A stretch of 64,000 nt of DNA from JAQIBY01 sp963676165 (GCA_963676165.1 OY781043.1:2294001-2358000); one strand, 5' to 3'. Positions 35,243-45,114 are shown, counted from the stretch's first letter. Notes: a model not told the origin generated them from the letters alone. Numbers and translations are program-made.

Positions 35243-38200
35243 TTATCTCAGCAAAGTCACATTTCCTTTTTGTGAGAAAACATCTTCGTCGATACAAGTC
35301 GCTTCAAAATAATAAATATAAACATCCGGGGGTAGATCTTGTCCTTTAAAGGTTCCATCCCATCCTCTATCATTGATGTTTTCTGACTCATAAATCACTT
35401 CTCCCCAACGATCGTAAACAGCAAAATACATTTTACGAACGACACCAACAGGTGCATAAGGTTTAAAATAATCATTTTCACCATCCGCATTTGGAGTAAA
35501 TGCATTGGGGACGAACAAATATGGCTCTCCACATATCAACTCATTCACAATAATGGTAATGGTATCTGAATTAACACAACCTAAAGAGTCTCTTATACGC
35601 AACTCAAAGGTTGTTGTTTCTGTTGGAAATGCTTGCACCTGAGGCAAGCCATCCTGATAAATCGTAGCTGCAGGATACCAATCATAGGAATAACCCGAAA
35701 TGTCGGTTCCGAATAAATTGGTACTCATGCCTGCATAAATTTCATAATTATCGGTTGTTACTTCGAGTGGAGGAATGTATCCCTCGTTGTAAATAAAAAA
35801 TTCAGCATAAGATTCACATGCATGATCATCTCGGAGCAAAAGTTCATACCTCCCATCGCATAAGTCTTCAAGGGTAGGACCATCCTCATCAACAGACCAA
35901 TTGTATTCGTAAGGTGGAGTTCCTCCAGTGGCTTCAATATGGATTTCACCGTTACATACGCCACTACACATCATATTATTCAATGTTTCTGAGAACTGCA
36001 AAAGCTCAGGCTGTGTTAAGCTTATTTCAGCAGTATCAAGACAATTATTATCATCCGTTAATGTTACAATATAGGTTCCTACAGTTATATTTTCCAGTAC
36101 ATGTTCATCGGAGCCCGTATTCCACTGATAGTTGTATGGCTCAATTCCTCCACTGGCAACAATTTCAATGCTTGTGCTATCACCATAGCATAAAATAGGA
36201 TCAGCATCCAACTGCAAATTAATTTCCATCGGACTACTTATGTAACCACTTTCATGAATCACACAGTCATCAGAATCAATTACAGTTACCTGATAATATC
36301 CAGAACACAAATTTTGAATTGTCGAACCCTCATCTCCATTGTTCCAATAATAATTAAAGGGTGAAGTTCCTCCTGAAACAGAAACTGTCATTTCACCTTC
36401 ACACTCTCCATAACAGAGATTATTTGTCACATTGCTAAGGTTTGTTGCAAGATTATTCGGTGGTACCATTTCAATTTCTATCACGGTATCACAACCATTG
36501 ACATCCATAATCTGCACCTCGTGCATACCAGTGGTCAGAGTATTGTTTGTTGCTGTACTGACACCATCATCCCACAAATAAAAGTACCCTGGCGTACCTC
36601 CTGACACATAAATAGTTGCACCTCCCAATCCAATACCATCACACAATGGATCAATGACATTTGTAAACTGAGGATTTAATGCTTGCGGTTGAGTTAAACT
36701 TGCAGATGCTGTGACTTCACAACCAATATCATCAGTAACTGTCACCTCATAAGTTCCTTCACACAAACCACTCAACTGACTACTTCCAGAGCCACTACTC
36801 CATGAATAGTCATATGGAGGATACCCATTGGCCTCAACGCTAATCTCTCCCGTACAATCACCATAGCACAAAGGATTTTCAGACTGAATTGAACTGATCT
36901 GTATATCGTCAATTGTTACTTGAATTTCTTCCGTTTCAGTGCATCCCATCTGATTTTCGATGGACACTGTAAAGCTTGTGTTTCCATTCGGAGAAACAAT
37001 GGGATTGGATGTGTTTTCTCCGGACACAATTTGATCAAGCGGTGACCAAACATAGGTATTTACATCAGCAGAATTGAGATTTGTAATTGACAATTCAGTG
37101 CTTGTTCCCTCACAAATCACAGGTGGAGAACTTAACTGATAATTGAAAGCATGCAAATTCACGATAACAGCATTGACAATTTCCGTTTCACACTGACTTT
37201 CGACTACTTGAAAGTAATATGTTGTACTTTGACTAGGCACATCAGCCATGGAAAGCGTGGTACTCAAAGGACTGGAAAAACTCATATTGTCAGCCCAAAG
37301 AGTTTCTGTAAAATCGCCACTCACTTCAGCATTAAGCACGACAGGGTCTCCCGGACATATCATAGTATCCGCAGGAAGGTTAACCTCCAAATTCACATCA
37401 ATCACATTGACCATTTGAGTCACGGTATCCACGCAAACATCGTTCACCACCAGGGTGTATTCTGTGCTAACTAAAGGAGAAGCCATAGGGTTTTGCACAT
37501 CGGTTTCAGACAAGCCAGCACCTACCACCCAATCAAAACCAACATCTGCGGGGTAATGATCTGTCGGTCCGATTTCCACACTTTCACCGGGGCAAATCTC
37601 AAGTGGAGACAAACTAATGTTTTCAGGCACATGAACTTCAACCATACGAAAAGCCGTATCAGCGTAGTTACAAGCTGCAGGATCATAGGAAATGAGCATT
37701 ACTTCGTAAACCCCCTCTTCAGTATAAGTATGGGTTGGTTCAAATTCATTGGAAACTGATGACCCATCACCAAAATCCCAAGTAAATTCTTCACCTTGGC
37801 TTGTATTGACAAACTCCACATCGAAAGGCGCACAGATAGCTGGAATTGGATTAAAATTTGCTTCTGCTAAATTTTCAATGATATTGATTTTAAAGACAGC
37901 ATTATTGCAATTCGAACTATTATTCCCGGTTGACCAAACTCCAGGATTTGGCATGGTTGGAAAGGCTTGACAAGATCCACAACTTGCACAGACAGACTGA
38001 ATGACATTCCCTTTATTGTCAAAACGGCTGGTCCCTCCATCCACATGATCGTGTCCTGAATATCCGCAAGCATCGTAATGCACCTCTCCAAAGAAAGTCG
38101 CATACTCTAAGGCTCCGGCATCCTCACTCAATACCATAATGTAAAAATCTTGTCCATCCGTGGTGGACTGCAAAGCATCTGCAGTAATGGGCAGATTTTT

Positions 38201-40261
38201 TGTTCCATAATTATCATCCCATGTGTAATAGGTATTTGTCTCATCAAAATAAGTATATGCCCACTCCCTTCCCCATCCAGCAAGGTAAATACGATCACAT
38301 ACATCAACAGCAAAGGCAGATGGAGACAAGACAGGATGTCCAGCACCTCGTCCGAAAACAGTTGACCAATAACGACTTGTCAGATCATTATTAAAGGAAG
38401 CAAGAAATTGTCCTGAATTTGGAACAGAATAACCGGCATTGTAAATCAGAGTATTGCCACCAGCCTCTGTTTGTCCGTAAATATAAACATTATCGTCCCC
38501 ATCAATACGCACAAAATGTGCCTGATCGTATTGACTGGAACCAAAAAATGTTGATCCTAATAATACATTTCCATTCTGATGGATTTTAGACACAAAAGCA
38601 TCTGTACTACCACCATGATAGGTTTCAGCGTATGCACCTGAAGTCGTTGGAAAATCAGACGAACAAGTTCCTCCTGATACAAACACAGAGTAATTCTTAT
38701 CAGGATAGATGGAATAAATTGCATCATCCTGTGTCCCACCCAAATAGGACATCCACATCAGAGAGGACAAATCAGGACTAAACTTAGCAACCAAACCATC
38801 CATTCCACCAGCATTGGATGTTTGAACACCATTATTCGCTCCCGGACTAATGTCATCAGAGAAGGTGTTTGCACCCACGTAAATGTAATTTTTATCATCA
38901 GTTATAACCTCACCACGCGCGCCATCACCGTAGTTGTAATACAGTGAGTCATTCCCATGCATTTGAACATAACTGACTTCCGTATACTCTATCTTAAAAT
39001 TCAATCCGTCATTGGATGAACCTCCGAGATATGTCCCTCCAAGTAAATCGCTGCCATCCTCACTCAATTTAACCACAAAAATATCTGTCCCATCAGGGAA
39101 AGCAATGACATTATCGTAATTCAGGGAATCTCCGCCATTAAATGTATTATCGTATGCATTGACGCTAGTAGGAAAATCCGTTGAACCGGTTGTTCCAAAA
39201 ACGATCAGCTCATTGTATTCATTAACAACCATAGAGTGAGGCATTTCTTCTCCTGTAGCACCTCCAAGGTAAGTTGCATACAAACGCTGGGTTCCATCTT
39301 CATTGTATTTTATAATTCCTACATCGCAACCATTACCATAATATTCAGGATTTGAAGGGATTGGAGATACACCTCCGGCTAAATCAGTTTGGTAAGCTCC
39401 TAAACTCACAGGATATCCAATATCAAACACAATGCCTCCTGAAAACACATTGTCGTTATAGTCCCAGGTAGCAGTAAAGCCCCAATTATCACCTGTTGAT
39501 CCGGTATAAGTGGAAAAAACCAAACTGGGATCTATAATTAATGCTTCATCCTCATAATACCCGTCTGGGAAAGTGTATCCCAACACATTATTTTCAAGGG
39601 TATATTTACAACGGACAGGAACGCTGTCGCCATCAATAATCTGATAAGCATCTGGATGCATTTCAATGGTTTTGGACAAACTGGTTTGCAAAATTAGGTT
39701 TCCAAAGCGCAGTTTTACATCATCAACACCTTCGTAGCGCAACTGTATTTGCTCAGGACTTGCTCCCGGATGAAGAATAAAATCATACTTTAAGCCTTTA
39801 CCCCCATCATAAAAGCACAAATCGATTCCATCGAAAAGATTTTCGTAACACACTTGCTCAAAACGCCTTACTCCCTGCGCCCAATGTGAAGGGTTATTAC
39901 CAACAAAATAATTTTCATAATCAGACAAGGGATTTTTACCTGACACTTTCACTTGGTCAGAAGGGTAGACAAAGTGCATTTTGTAAGCATGAAAATCCAA
40001 ATGATCACCCATAGGCTCATGCTCATGATGCGATTCATCAACATCACTTTCACCGTGATGCGCATGTGAATGTTGATATTGCTTAGGATTTGCAAAATGA
40101 TAGACAAGTCCATCCGATTCTAAAAAAAGAGCTCCATAACTGAGACGACACTTAAACTCTACCTGCTCAGGCAATTGACCTTTATTTTCCGAAAAGCGAT
40201 ATTGAGCAAATCCACTTGTCGCAAACAAGAAAAGAAGTAGAGAAAATATAAATTGTTTCAT
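35243..40261 (-). CDS. Giant T9SS-exported protein with SBBP, PKD and SprB-like repeats
   Basis: The 1672-residue product has a signal peptide (ending SGFA), an N-terminal domain starting ENKGQLPEQVEF, many SBBP-type beta-propeller repeats (TYLGG and DAFV-like units, about residues 250-800), a PKD domain (FTWDFGDGSSVSNEFEPTHTY), and several SprB-like repeats with the LCYGDCTGEI...YSWSSG pattern between about 1140 and 1530. The last 85 residues form a type B, gliding-motility-type sorting domain (FTPNADGENDYF, VYDRWGEVIYES, GWDGTFKG, GVYIYY-like). It is predicted to be secreted through the outer membrane by T9SS and displayed or released. A histidine-rich stretch at about residues 63-85 may bind metal. 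Confidence 0.93.
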   Translation of the reverse strand: MKQFIFSLLLFLFATSGFAQYRFSENKGQLPEQVEFKCRLSYGALFLESDGLVYHFANPKQYQHSHAHHGESDVDESHHEHEPMGDHLDFHAYKMHFVYPSDQVKVSGKNPLSDYENYFVGNNPSHWAQGVRRFEQVCYENLFDGIDLCFYDGGKGLKYDFILHPGASPEQIQLRYEGVDDVKLRFGNLILQTSLSKTIEMHPDAYQIIDGDSVPVRCKYTLENNVLGYTFPDGYYEDEALIIDPSLVFSTYTGSTGDNWGFTATWDYNDNVFSGGIVFDIGYPVSLGAYQTDLAGGVSPIPSNPEYYGNGCDVGIIKYNEDGTQRLYATYLGGATGEEMPHSMVVNEYNELIVFGTTGSTDFPTSVNAYDNTFNGGDSLNYDNVIAFPDGTDIFVVKLSEDGSDLLGGTYLGGSSNDGLNFKIEYTEVSYVQMHGNDSLYYNYGDGARGEVITDDKNYIYVGANTFSDDISPGANNGVQTSNAGGMDGLVAKFSPDLSSLMWMSYLGGTQDDAIYSIYPDKNYSVFVSGGTCSSDFPTTSGAYAETYHGGSTDAFVSKIHQNGNVLLGSTFFGSSQYDQAHFVRIDGDDNVYIYGQTEAGGNTLIYNAGYSVPNSGQFLASFNNDLTSRYWSTVFGRGAGHPVLSPSAFAVDVCDRIYLAGWGREWAYTYFDETNTYYTWDDNYGTKNLPITADALQSTTDGQDFYIMVLSEDAGALEYATFFGEVHYDACGYSGHDHVDGGTSRFDNKGNVIQSVCASCGSCQAFPTMPNPGVWSTGNNSSNCNNAVFKINIIENLAEANFNPIPAICAPFDVEFVNTSQGEEFTWDFGDGSSVSNEFEPTHTYTEEGVYEVMLISYDPAACNYADTAFRMVEVHVPENISLSPLEICPGESVEIGPTDHYPADVGFDWVVGAGLSETDVQNPMASPLVSTEYTLVVNDVCVDTVTQMVNVIDVNLEVNLPADTMICPGDPVVLNAEVSGDFTETLWADNMSFSSPLSTTLSMADVPSQSTTYYFQVVESQCETEIVNAVIVNLHAFNYQLSSPPVICEGTSTELSITNLNSADVNTYVWSPLDQIVSGENTSNPIVSPNGNTSFTVSIENQMGCTETEEIQVTIDDIQISSIQSENPLCYGDCTGEISVEANGYPPYDYSWSSGSGSSQLSGLCEGTYEVTVTDDIGCEVTASASLTQPQALNPQFTNVIDPLCDGIGLGGATIYVSGGTPGYFYLWDDGVSTATNNTLTTGMHEVQIMDVNGCDTVIEIEMVPPNNLATNLSNVTNNLCYGECEGEMTVSVSGGTSPFNYYWNNGDEGSTIQNLCSGYYQVTVIDSDDCVIHESGYISSPMEINLQLDADPILCYGDSTSIEIVASGGIEPYNYQWNTGSDEHVLENITVGTYIVTLTDDNNCLDTAEISLTQPELLQFSETLNNMMCSGVCNGEIHIEATGGTPPYEYNWSVDEDGPTLEDLCDGRYELLLRDDHACESYAEFFIYNEGYIPPLEVTTDNYEIYAGMSTNLFGTDISGYSYDWYPAATIYQDGLPQVQAFPTETTTFELRIRDSLGCVNSDTITIIVNELICGEPYLFVPNAFTPNADGENDYFKPYAPVGVVRKMYFAVYDRWGEVIYESENINDRGWDGTFKGQDLPPDVYIYYFEATCIDEDVFSQKGNVTLLR

Positions 40262-40461
40262 AATACCTAATGTTTTGACAATTACCCCAGTTTCGAATTG
40301 TCTGAATGCATAAAGTTAACAAATCCTCAAAACTTAGACAAGATTATTTATCCAATCGTTGTATTCTGTCAAAAAAGCGAGCTATTTTCAAAGCATAAGC
40401 AATAAAAAGTTAAAAATATCGCTATATTTATTGACAAGAAAGCATCAACACAGGTAAACAT

Positions 40462-41154
40462 ATGAAACATCTATCTGCATTCATTCTTATTCTCGCGCTT
40501 AACATTCAGTTTTCAATTGCACAAACTCCGAACAATCAAAATGTTACCATAGAAGTCAGTGTTAAAGACTATCAGGGTACAGCATCGGTTGGAGAACAGA
40601 TTGTTTTTGAAAGTAAGAAAACAGGAAAAACCTACACAGGCACAAGCAATGCAGAAGGAACTTTTACCATTACAATACCAGGAGCTGACACTTACCAAAT
40701 AAAAATCAAAGGCGTTGGCAATGACCAAGATTATCACGAAATGGAAATCCCTAGCTTGCAGGAAAACCAAGCGTATGGAATTTATGAGTTAGACATTGTT
40801 TTTGAACCTCCAAGAGTGTTTACTCTTGACAATGTACTGTTCAATACGGGAAGCGCTGTCCTACAGTCATCATCAACTGCAGAACTCAAAGAGCTTTTTG
40901 ATTACATGAAAATAAAACCCGATTTGCATGTAGAAATTGCCGGTCATACAGACGACGTTGGAGAAGCGGAAAGCAATATGAAACTTTCTCAGGACAGAGC
41001 CAATGCCGTGAGAAATTGGTTAATACGACGAGGAATTGCTGCAAATCGCATTATCGCAAAAGGTTATGGCGAAACACAACCAGTTGCCAGCAATGCAACT
41101 GCTGAGGGCAAGCAAAAAAACAGAAGAACAGAGGTTCGATTACTGACAGACTAA
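40462..41154 (+). CDS. OmpA-family protein with an N-terminal beta-sandwich domain
   Basis: The 230-residue product has a signal peptide (ending SIAQ), a carboxypeptidase-regulatory-like beta domain (TGTSNAEGTFTITIPG), and a C-terminal OmpA peptidoglycan-binding domain: LDNVLFNTGSAVL, VEIAGHTDDVGEAESNMKLS with the D and R ligand positions, and the closing KNRRTEVRLL. It is expected to link an envelope component to peptidoglycan. No lipobox or beta-barrel is present, so it is probably periplasmic. It marks the left edge of the accessory island. Confidence 0.93.
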   Translation: MKHLSAFILILALNIQFSIAQTPNNQNVTIEVSVKDYQGTASVGEQIVFESKKTGKTYTGTSNAEGTFTITIPGADTYQIKIKGVGNDQDYHEMEIPSLQENQAYGIYELDIVFEPPRVFTLDNVLFNTGSAVLQSSSTAELKELFDYMKIKPDLHVEIAGHTDDVGEAESNMKLSQDRANAVRNWLIRRGIAANRIIAKGYGETQPVASNATAEGKQKNRRTEVRLLTD

Positions 41155-41209
41155 CAAAAAAACACATAGCAGGAAAGCCATTGCAGGATTAATTTTCATC
41201 AGCATACTG

Positions 41210-41410
41210 ATGAACACAACAATGTATGCAGAAAACGACAATAACATCAAGTTTCCAAAACCCATTCGTAAGTCCTATAAATTCATCCCTAAAGTCACAT
41301 TTCACCAAGGAAACGACAGCATAGAGATTGATGCGGAATGTTCAATTCTGAAATCACGAACTTACAGTATCAAAATTTTTGTACGATTTAAAAAAGCATG
41401 GAAAAACTGA
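41210..41410 (+). CDS. Small exported peptide candidate, start uncertain
   Basis: The frame from ATG 41210 encodes 66 residues (MNTTMYAEND...). Upstream in the same frame lies a hydrophobic stretch (KAIAGLIFISIL) that would make a complete signal peptide ending MYA, but no ATG, GTG or TTG precedes it; only ATT at 41180 follows an AGGAAA purine run. Either the gene uses a rare start, lost its start codon, or the resemblance is accidental. Nothing further is recognised. Confidence 0.35.
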   Translation: MNTTMYAENDNNIKFPKPIRKSYKFIPKVTFHQGNDSIEIDAECSILKSRTYSIKIFVRFKKAWKN

Positions 41411-41443
41411 CTTGTTTGAAATTGCTCAAATTGACAGTTTAAA

Positions 41444-41475
41444 TTTGCAAATATCTTCTATTTTTATTATCTTTG
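41444..41475 (+). promoter_or_regulatory. Consensus Bacteroidota promoter ahead of the island genes
   Basis: TTTG at 41444-41447, 20 bases, then TATCTTTG at 41468-41475: both elements match exactly. The next ATG in a real gene is at 41585, leaving a leader of about 100 bases. Confidence 0.7.
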
Positions 41476-41584
41476 GTAAGATGTTTCACAAAACCAATGC
41501 ATATACAACCAATACCGGAAATATTGTACAGCTTTTGTGAGGGGATAAGTGAGTTAGCCACAACCAAAGAAAAGACACTACAAC

Positions 41585-42784
41585 ATGAAATTGATAACTG
41601 ATTCAAAAAGATTAGAAAAGGAATTTCTCAGACTTCAGGATTCTTATGAAAAATATTACTGGTTGACAGCTTGGGCAAGTGCTTCATCTTTGGCGTTTCA
41701 AAAATTGATTGATAACAAAGACAAAATAGAGAAAATTATAGTTGGCATACATTTTTATCAAACACATCCAGATTTCATAGAGACATTCATAAAAGAGAAA
41801 AGTGTAAAATATATCATGCAACCAGAAGGAACATTCCATCCTAAACTATTCCTTTTTTATAATTCAGATAACGACTGGGAAGTATTGGTTGGCAGTGCGA
41901 ATTTTACAAATGCTGCATTTAATTCAAATACAGAGATTTCAACACTAATAGGTTCAAAAGACAAAGATTCAGACAAAGTTCTTTCTGATATTTTTGATAC
42001 AATACATCAAGTTTGGCAAGAATCAAAAAGATTTGATAAAAATGAATTAAATAACTATCGAAATACTTGGAAAAATTACAGACCAAAAATCAATAGCCTT
42101 TCGGGTAATTATGGAAAGAAGAAAGAAAAGAAAAAACGAAAGACAAAACCGATATATTTAGTTCCTGTAGCAAACATGGACTGGGAGAAATTCATGGAAA
42201 ATGTTTATAATGACCAGTATCATTCCTTAGATTCACGTTTAAAAGTATTAAACATTGCTAAATCACTATTTGAAAAAGTTGAATCTTTTAATGAATTGCA
42301 AGATGATGAGAGAAAATTCATTGCAGGAATTCCGAATAAGCTGAAAGTTGATAGTGATGTAGATTGGGGCTATTTTGGAAGTATGAAAGGTGCTGGAATT
42401 TATAAGAATAGGATAGCAGAGAAAGATAAAAATATTTCAAATGCTCTTGATGAAATCCCGTTATCAGGTCAGATTACAAAAATTCATTATCAAAGGTTTT
42501 TAGAATCTTACCAAAAAACATTTGACGGGAATTATTTAGGAACAGCGACAAGACTTCTTGCAATGAAAAGACCAGATGTTTTTGTTTGTCTTGACAGTAA
42601 AAATAAATCGGCTCTTTGCAAAGACTTTGAAATTGTACAATCAGGACTTGATTATGACAGATACTGGGATGAAATAATTGAACGGATTTACGATTCTCAA
42701 TGGTGGATTAATCCAAAACCAAAGGACAAGAGAGAAAAAAATGTAAGCGATTCAAGAGCAGCATTTTTGGACTCAATATATTAA
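41585..42784 (+). CDS. Phospholipase D-family (single-HKD) nuclease-like protein
   Basis: The 399-residue product has an N-terminal PLD domain with one HKD-like motif: H85-P-K-L-F-L, then GSANFTNAAFNSNTEIS. A second HKD motif is missing, so an active site would need a dimer, as in single-domain PLD nucleases such as BfiI. A basic linker (KKKEKKKRKTK, near residue 180) separates it from a C-terminal helical domain (GTATRLLAMKRPDVFVCLDSKN) that I do not recognise with certainty. No signal peptide: cytoplasmic. A consensus promoter stands upstream. Its island position fits a DNA-acting accessory or defence protein, which is inference. Confidence 0.8.
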   Translation: MKLITDSKRLEKEFLRLQDSYEKYYWLTAWASASSLAFQKLIDNKDKIEKIIVGIHFYQTHPDFIETFIKEKSVKYIMQPEGTFHPKLFLFYNSDNDWEVLVGSANFTNAAFNSNTEISTLIGSKDKDSDKVLSDIFDTIHQVWQESKRFDKNELNNYRNTWKNYRPKINSLSGNYGKKKEKKKRKTKPIYLVPVANMDWEKFMENVYNDQYHSLDSRLKVLNIAKSLFEKVESFNELQDDERKFIAGIPNKLKVDSDVDWGYFGSMKGAGIYKNRIAEKDKNISNALDEIPLSGQITKIHYQRFLESYQKTFDGNYLGTATRLLAMKRPDVFVCLDSKNKSALCKDFEIVQSGLDYDRYWDEIIERIYDSQWWINPKPKDKREKNVSDSRAAFLDSIY

Positions 42785-42818
42785 ATCATAATTATATATA
42801 TAAACTAATCTGATAAAA

Positions 42819-43769
42819 ATGGAAAGAAAAAATTCCCCTGTCAAAATTCTTCTTGGAACTATATTGCTTATAGCATTATCAAGTTGCAGTGGCACCAAAA
42901 ATTTAACCATTGATAAAGAACTATACAAAGGCTATCAACCGATTCCGCCAATTCCATCAAAGACAGTTGAGGCATATAATAAATCAGAAAAAGACTTTTC
43001 AATTGTACCTTGGGCTTCACTAAATGATAGTACAATTAGATCACTATTGCCAAATCAATCTGCCCAAGTTGCACTAAGGACTACTGATATTTCTGGTAAA
43101 ATAAGCTACTTACCTGCTTCTGTAACTTATGAAGCCGGAAGTTATGATGTAATTATGGACTATATGAAATATCGCATTGAAGATGTTGTTATAGACTCAG
43201 TTTTTCTTGGCAGTGGTAGGATTGGAATTGGTTTAAGAGTTAGAGCTTCTGTTAATACTAAAAAGGCTAATTTAAATTTATCAGGTCTTGCTAATCTCGG
43301 ACTTGAAGCAAATAAAAATAATTTATCAGGTTTATTAACTGTTGACATAATCGGTGTAGATTCAAAAGACATAACAAGTTATTTACCTTTGACTGCCAAA
43401 CTTGATGAAACATCAATACAGAATGCATTACAAGCAATCGCAACTATTAAATCAAAAATTTGGGATAATGATGTAAAAATTACTCCTCATTTAATAGCTA
43501 TTAATCAAAATAAAATCTCAACAGAAGAAATATTGAGAGAAAAGTTAACAGATGCTAGCACTTTCAGTTATACAAATTCAAGCGAGCTAATTAATAAATA
43601 TTGGTTTCCTGACGGAAAGAATATTAATCAAGAAAATGAGATTCAACTAAAAAACTGGATGGAGTCAAATAACCTTTCAACAGGAAAAGGAACAATCACC
43701 AAATTTATTTACTCAAAAGAAATGGAAGCATTAAGACAAAAAGCTGTTAACGATTTAAAATTAGAATAA
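42819..43769 (+). CDS. Lipoprotein of unknown function
   Basis: The 316-residue product has a signal peptide with lipobox LSSC (lipid on C23), then an extended proline-rich segment (YQPIPPIPSKT) and an alternating polar/hydrophobic region suggesting beta structure, and a helical C-terminus rich in N and K. No family is recognised. It follows the PLD gene by 34 bases and precedes the 46-residue gene by one base, so these three may be one transcript. Confidence 0.75.
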   Translation: MERKNSPVKILLGTILLIALSSCSGTKNLTIDKELYKGYQPIPPIPSKTVEAYNKSEKDFSIVPWASLNDSTIRSLLPNQSAQVALRTTDISGKISYLPASVTYEAGSYDVIMDYMKYRIEDVVIDSVFLGSGRIGIGLRVRASVNTKKANLNLSGLANLGLEANKNNLSGLLTVDIIGVDSKDITSYLPLTAKLDETSIQNALQAIATIKSKIWDNDVKITPHLIAINQNKISTEEILREKLTDASTFSYTNSSELINKYWFPDGKNINQENEIQLKNWMESNNLSTGKGTITKFIYSKEMEALRQKAVNDLKLE

Positions 43770-43770
43770 T

Positions 43771-43911
43771 ATGGCACAACAGAAAATCAAGGACATTCCC
43801 CCCAAAAAAGTACAAGATGTAGTAGAAAGCTTTGAAAGAGAAGGTTGTTCTACAAAGATTGTAAAACAGAGTAATGGATTATATACAGTAATTGCAATTT
43901 GTAATGATTAG
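43771..43911 (+). CDS. Small protein, 46 aa
   Basis: ATG at 43771 follows the lipoprotein stop by one base and encodes 46 residues (MAQQKIKDIPPKKVQDVVES ... YTVIAICND) ending TAG at 43911. Tight coupling, normal amino-acid use and an amphipathic helix plus two short strands support a real gene. The N-terminal pattern (helix, GCSTKIVKQSNGLYTVIA hairpin) resembles small ligand-binding or ferredoxin-like folds, but I know no family. Confidence 0.55.
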   Translation: MAQQKIKDIPPKKVQDVVESFEREGCSTKIVKQSNGLYTVIAICND

Positions 43912-43956
43912 AATTCAATAAAATAACCACTACGCTTAATAAATTATATAAAAAAC

Positions 43957-44652
43957 ATGAGAAAATATTGGAACTTCTTTAGATCGTTTGATGGGTTGAC
44001 CTCTCTAATTGCATCTATTGGTGCAATTTTTATGAAAGAATATTTAGAAATCGCATATAAGAATCAGCGTATTCTAATCCTTTTTTTGACTGTTTCTTTA
44101 GCACTAACAATTTTTATACTACTTACTTATTCGATGCGAATTATTGTAAAAAAATCATCCGTTATAAAGAAGATGATTTTTGGTGCAAATTTTATTCAAG
44201 GGATCTGGTTAGACTGTATAAAGAATGTAGAAGGTGAAATAACCGGAGGTGGCATAATTCATATTAATATTCAACCAACAGAGATATTTGTATCAGGAGA
44301 CATATATACATTAAACAGTACCTATTGTTATAAATCTGGTGATTTCAAATCATTTATCAGTAGATTTAAAAATAAAAAGCTAGAATTTTCATATTATAGT
44401 AGCAATAGATTGCAGGGCTTTGATTACCCTGGTTTTTCAAGATACAAATTCCCAATATCTCTAAAAAAATCAACAATTTTTGTTAGTGAGTTTTTTGATT
44501 CATCAAACGGGAAATTACAAATAGGGGAGGCTGAGCTTGTGACTGACAAAAACATAGTGCGAAAGTTATGCAAAAGTAATCATGAAGAAAGAGCCCAATT
44601 ATTATTTGAGTTTTTAAGTACTAAAAATGAAAAATGTCATAATTATAATTAA
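43957..44652 (+). CDS. Two-TM, beta-strand-rich membrane protein (S_2TMBeta/Cap15-like candidate)
   Basis: The 231-residue product has two membrane segments (about residues 11-27 and 37-60) followed by about 150 residues of predicted strands: GIWLDCIKNVEGEITGGG, IHINIQPTEIFVSGD, LEFSYYSS, KSTIFVSEFFDSSNG. Two N-terminal helices plus a small cytosolic barrel beginning with G-x-W and containing an I-x-Q strand is the layout of the SMODS-associating 2TM-beta effectors such as Cap15 of CBASS systems. The match is structural impression, not a sure hit, and no CD-NTase gene is visible. The NUDIX gene starts 24 bases downstream, so it may belong to the same operon. Confidence 0.5.
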   Translation: MRKYWNFFRSFDGLTSLIASIGAIFMKEYLEIAYKNQRILILFLTVSLALTIFILLTYSMRIIVKKSSVIKKMIFGANFIQGIWLDCIKNVEGEITGGGIIHINIQPTEIFVSGDIYTLNSTYCYKSGDFKSFISRFKNKKLEFSYYSSNRLQGFDYPGFSRYKFPISLKKSTIFVSEFFDSSNGKLQIGEAELVTDKNIVRKLCKSNHEERAQLLFEFLSTKNEKCHNYN

Positions 44653-44676
44653 TGGCAATAATAAATATCTAACAGT

Positions 44677-45114
44677 ATGAGTATAATTAATCGTCATTTA
44701 ATGCCCGTGGCAGTTCATTTATTTTTCATAAAAGATGAACAATTGCTAATGTTAAGAAGACACAACACAGGTTATGAAGATGGAAAGCTTAGTGTTGTTG
44801 CAGGTCATGTAGATTCAGGTGAATCAATTTTCCAAGCTGCTATAAGAGAAGCAAAGGAAGAAGCTGGTGTGGAAATTGAATATTCTAATATAGAACCTAT
44901 TGGGGTGATGCATAGAAAATCAAATGATGAAAGAATTGACTTTTTTGTTGTTGTTAACAGTTGGAGTGGAATAATTAAAAACTGTGAGCCTCATAAATGT
45001 GAAGAATTAATTTGGGTCAAAACAGATAATTTACCAAATGATGTAATAGGATATATTAAAAAAGCAATTATCAACTGGAAAAATCATATATGGTTTGATA
45101 TTTACGGATGGTAA
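44677..45114 (+). CDS. NUDIX hydrolase
   Basis: The 145-residue product has a complete NUDIX box at residues 43-65 (GHVDSGESIFQAAIREAKEE then AGV), fitting G-x5-E-x7-REUxEExGU, so the metal-binding glutamates are present. It opens RHLMPVAVHLFFIKDEQLLM and ends in a helix, like small dNTP or nucleotide-sugar pyrophosphatases. The substrate cannot be read. It is the first gene of a tight run of four and its 3' end may overlap the following gene if that uses the TTG start at 45095. Context points to a (deoxy)nucleotide or activated metabolite substrate. Confidence 0.9.
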   Translation: MSIINRHLMPVAVHLFFIKDEQLLMLRRHNTGYEDGKLSVVAGHVDSGESIFQAAIREAKEEAGVEIEYSNIEPIGVMHRKSNDERIDFFVVVNSWSGIIKNCEPHKCEELIWVKTDNLPNDVIGYIKKAIINWKNHIWFDIYGW

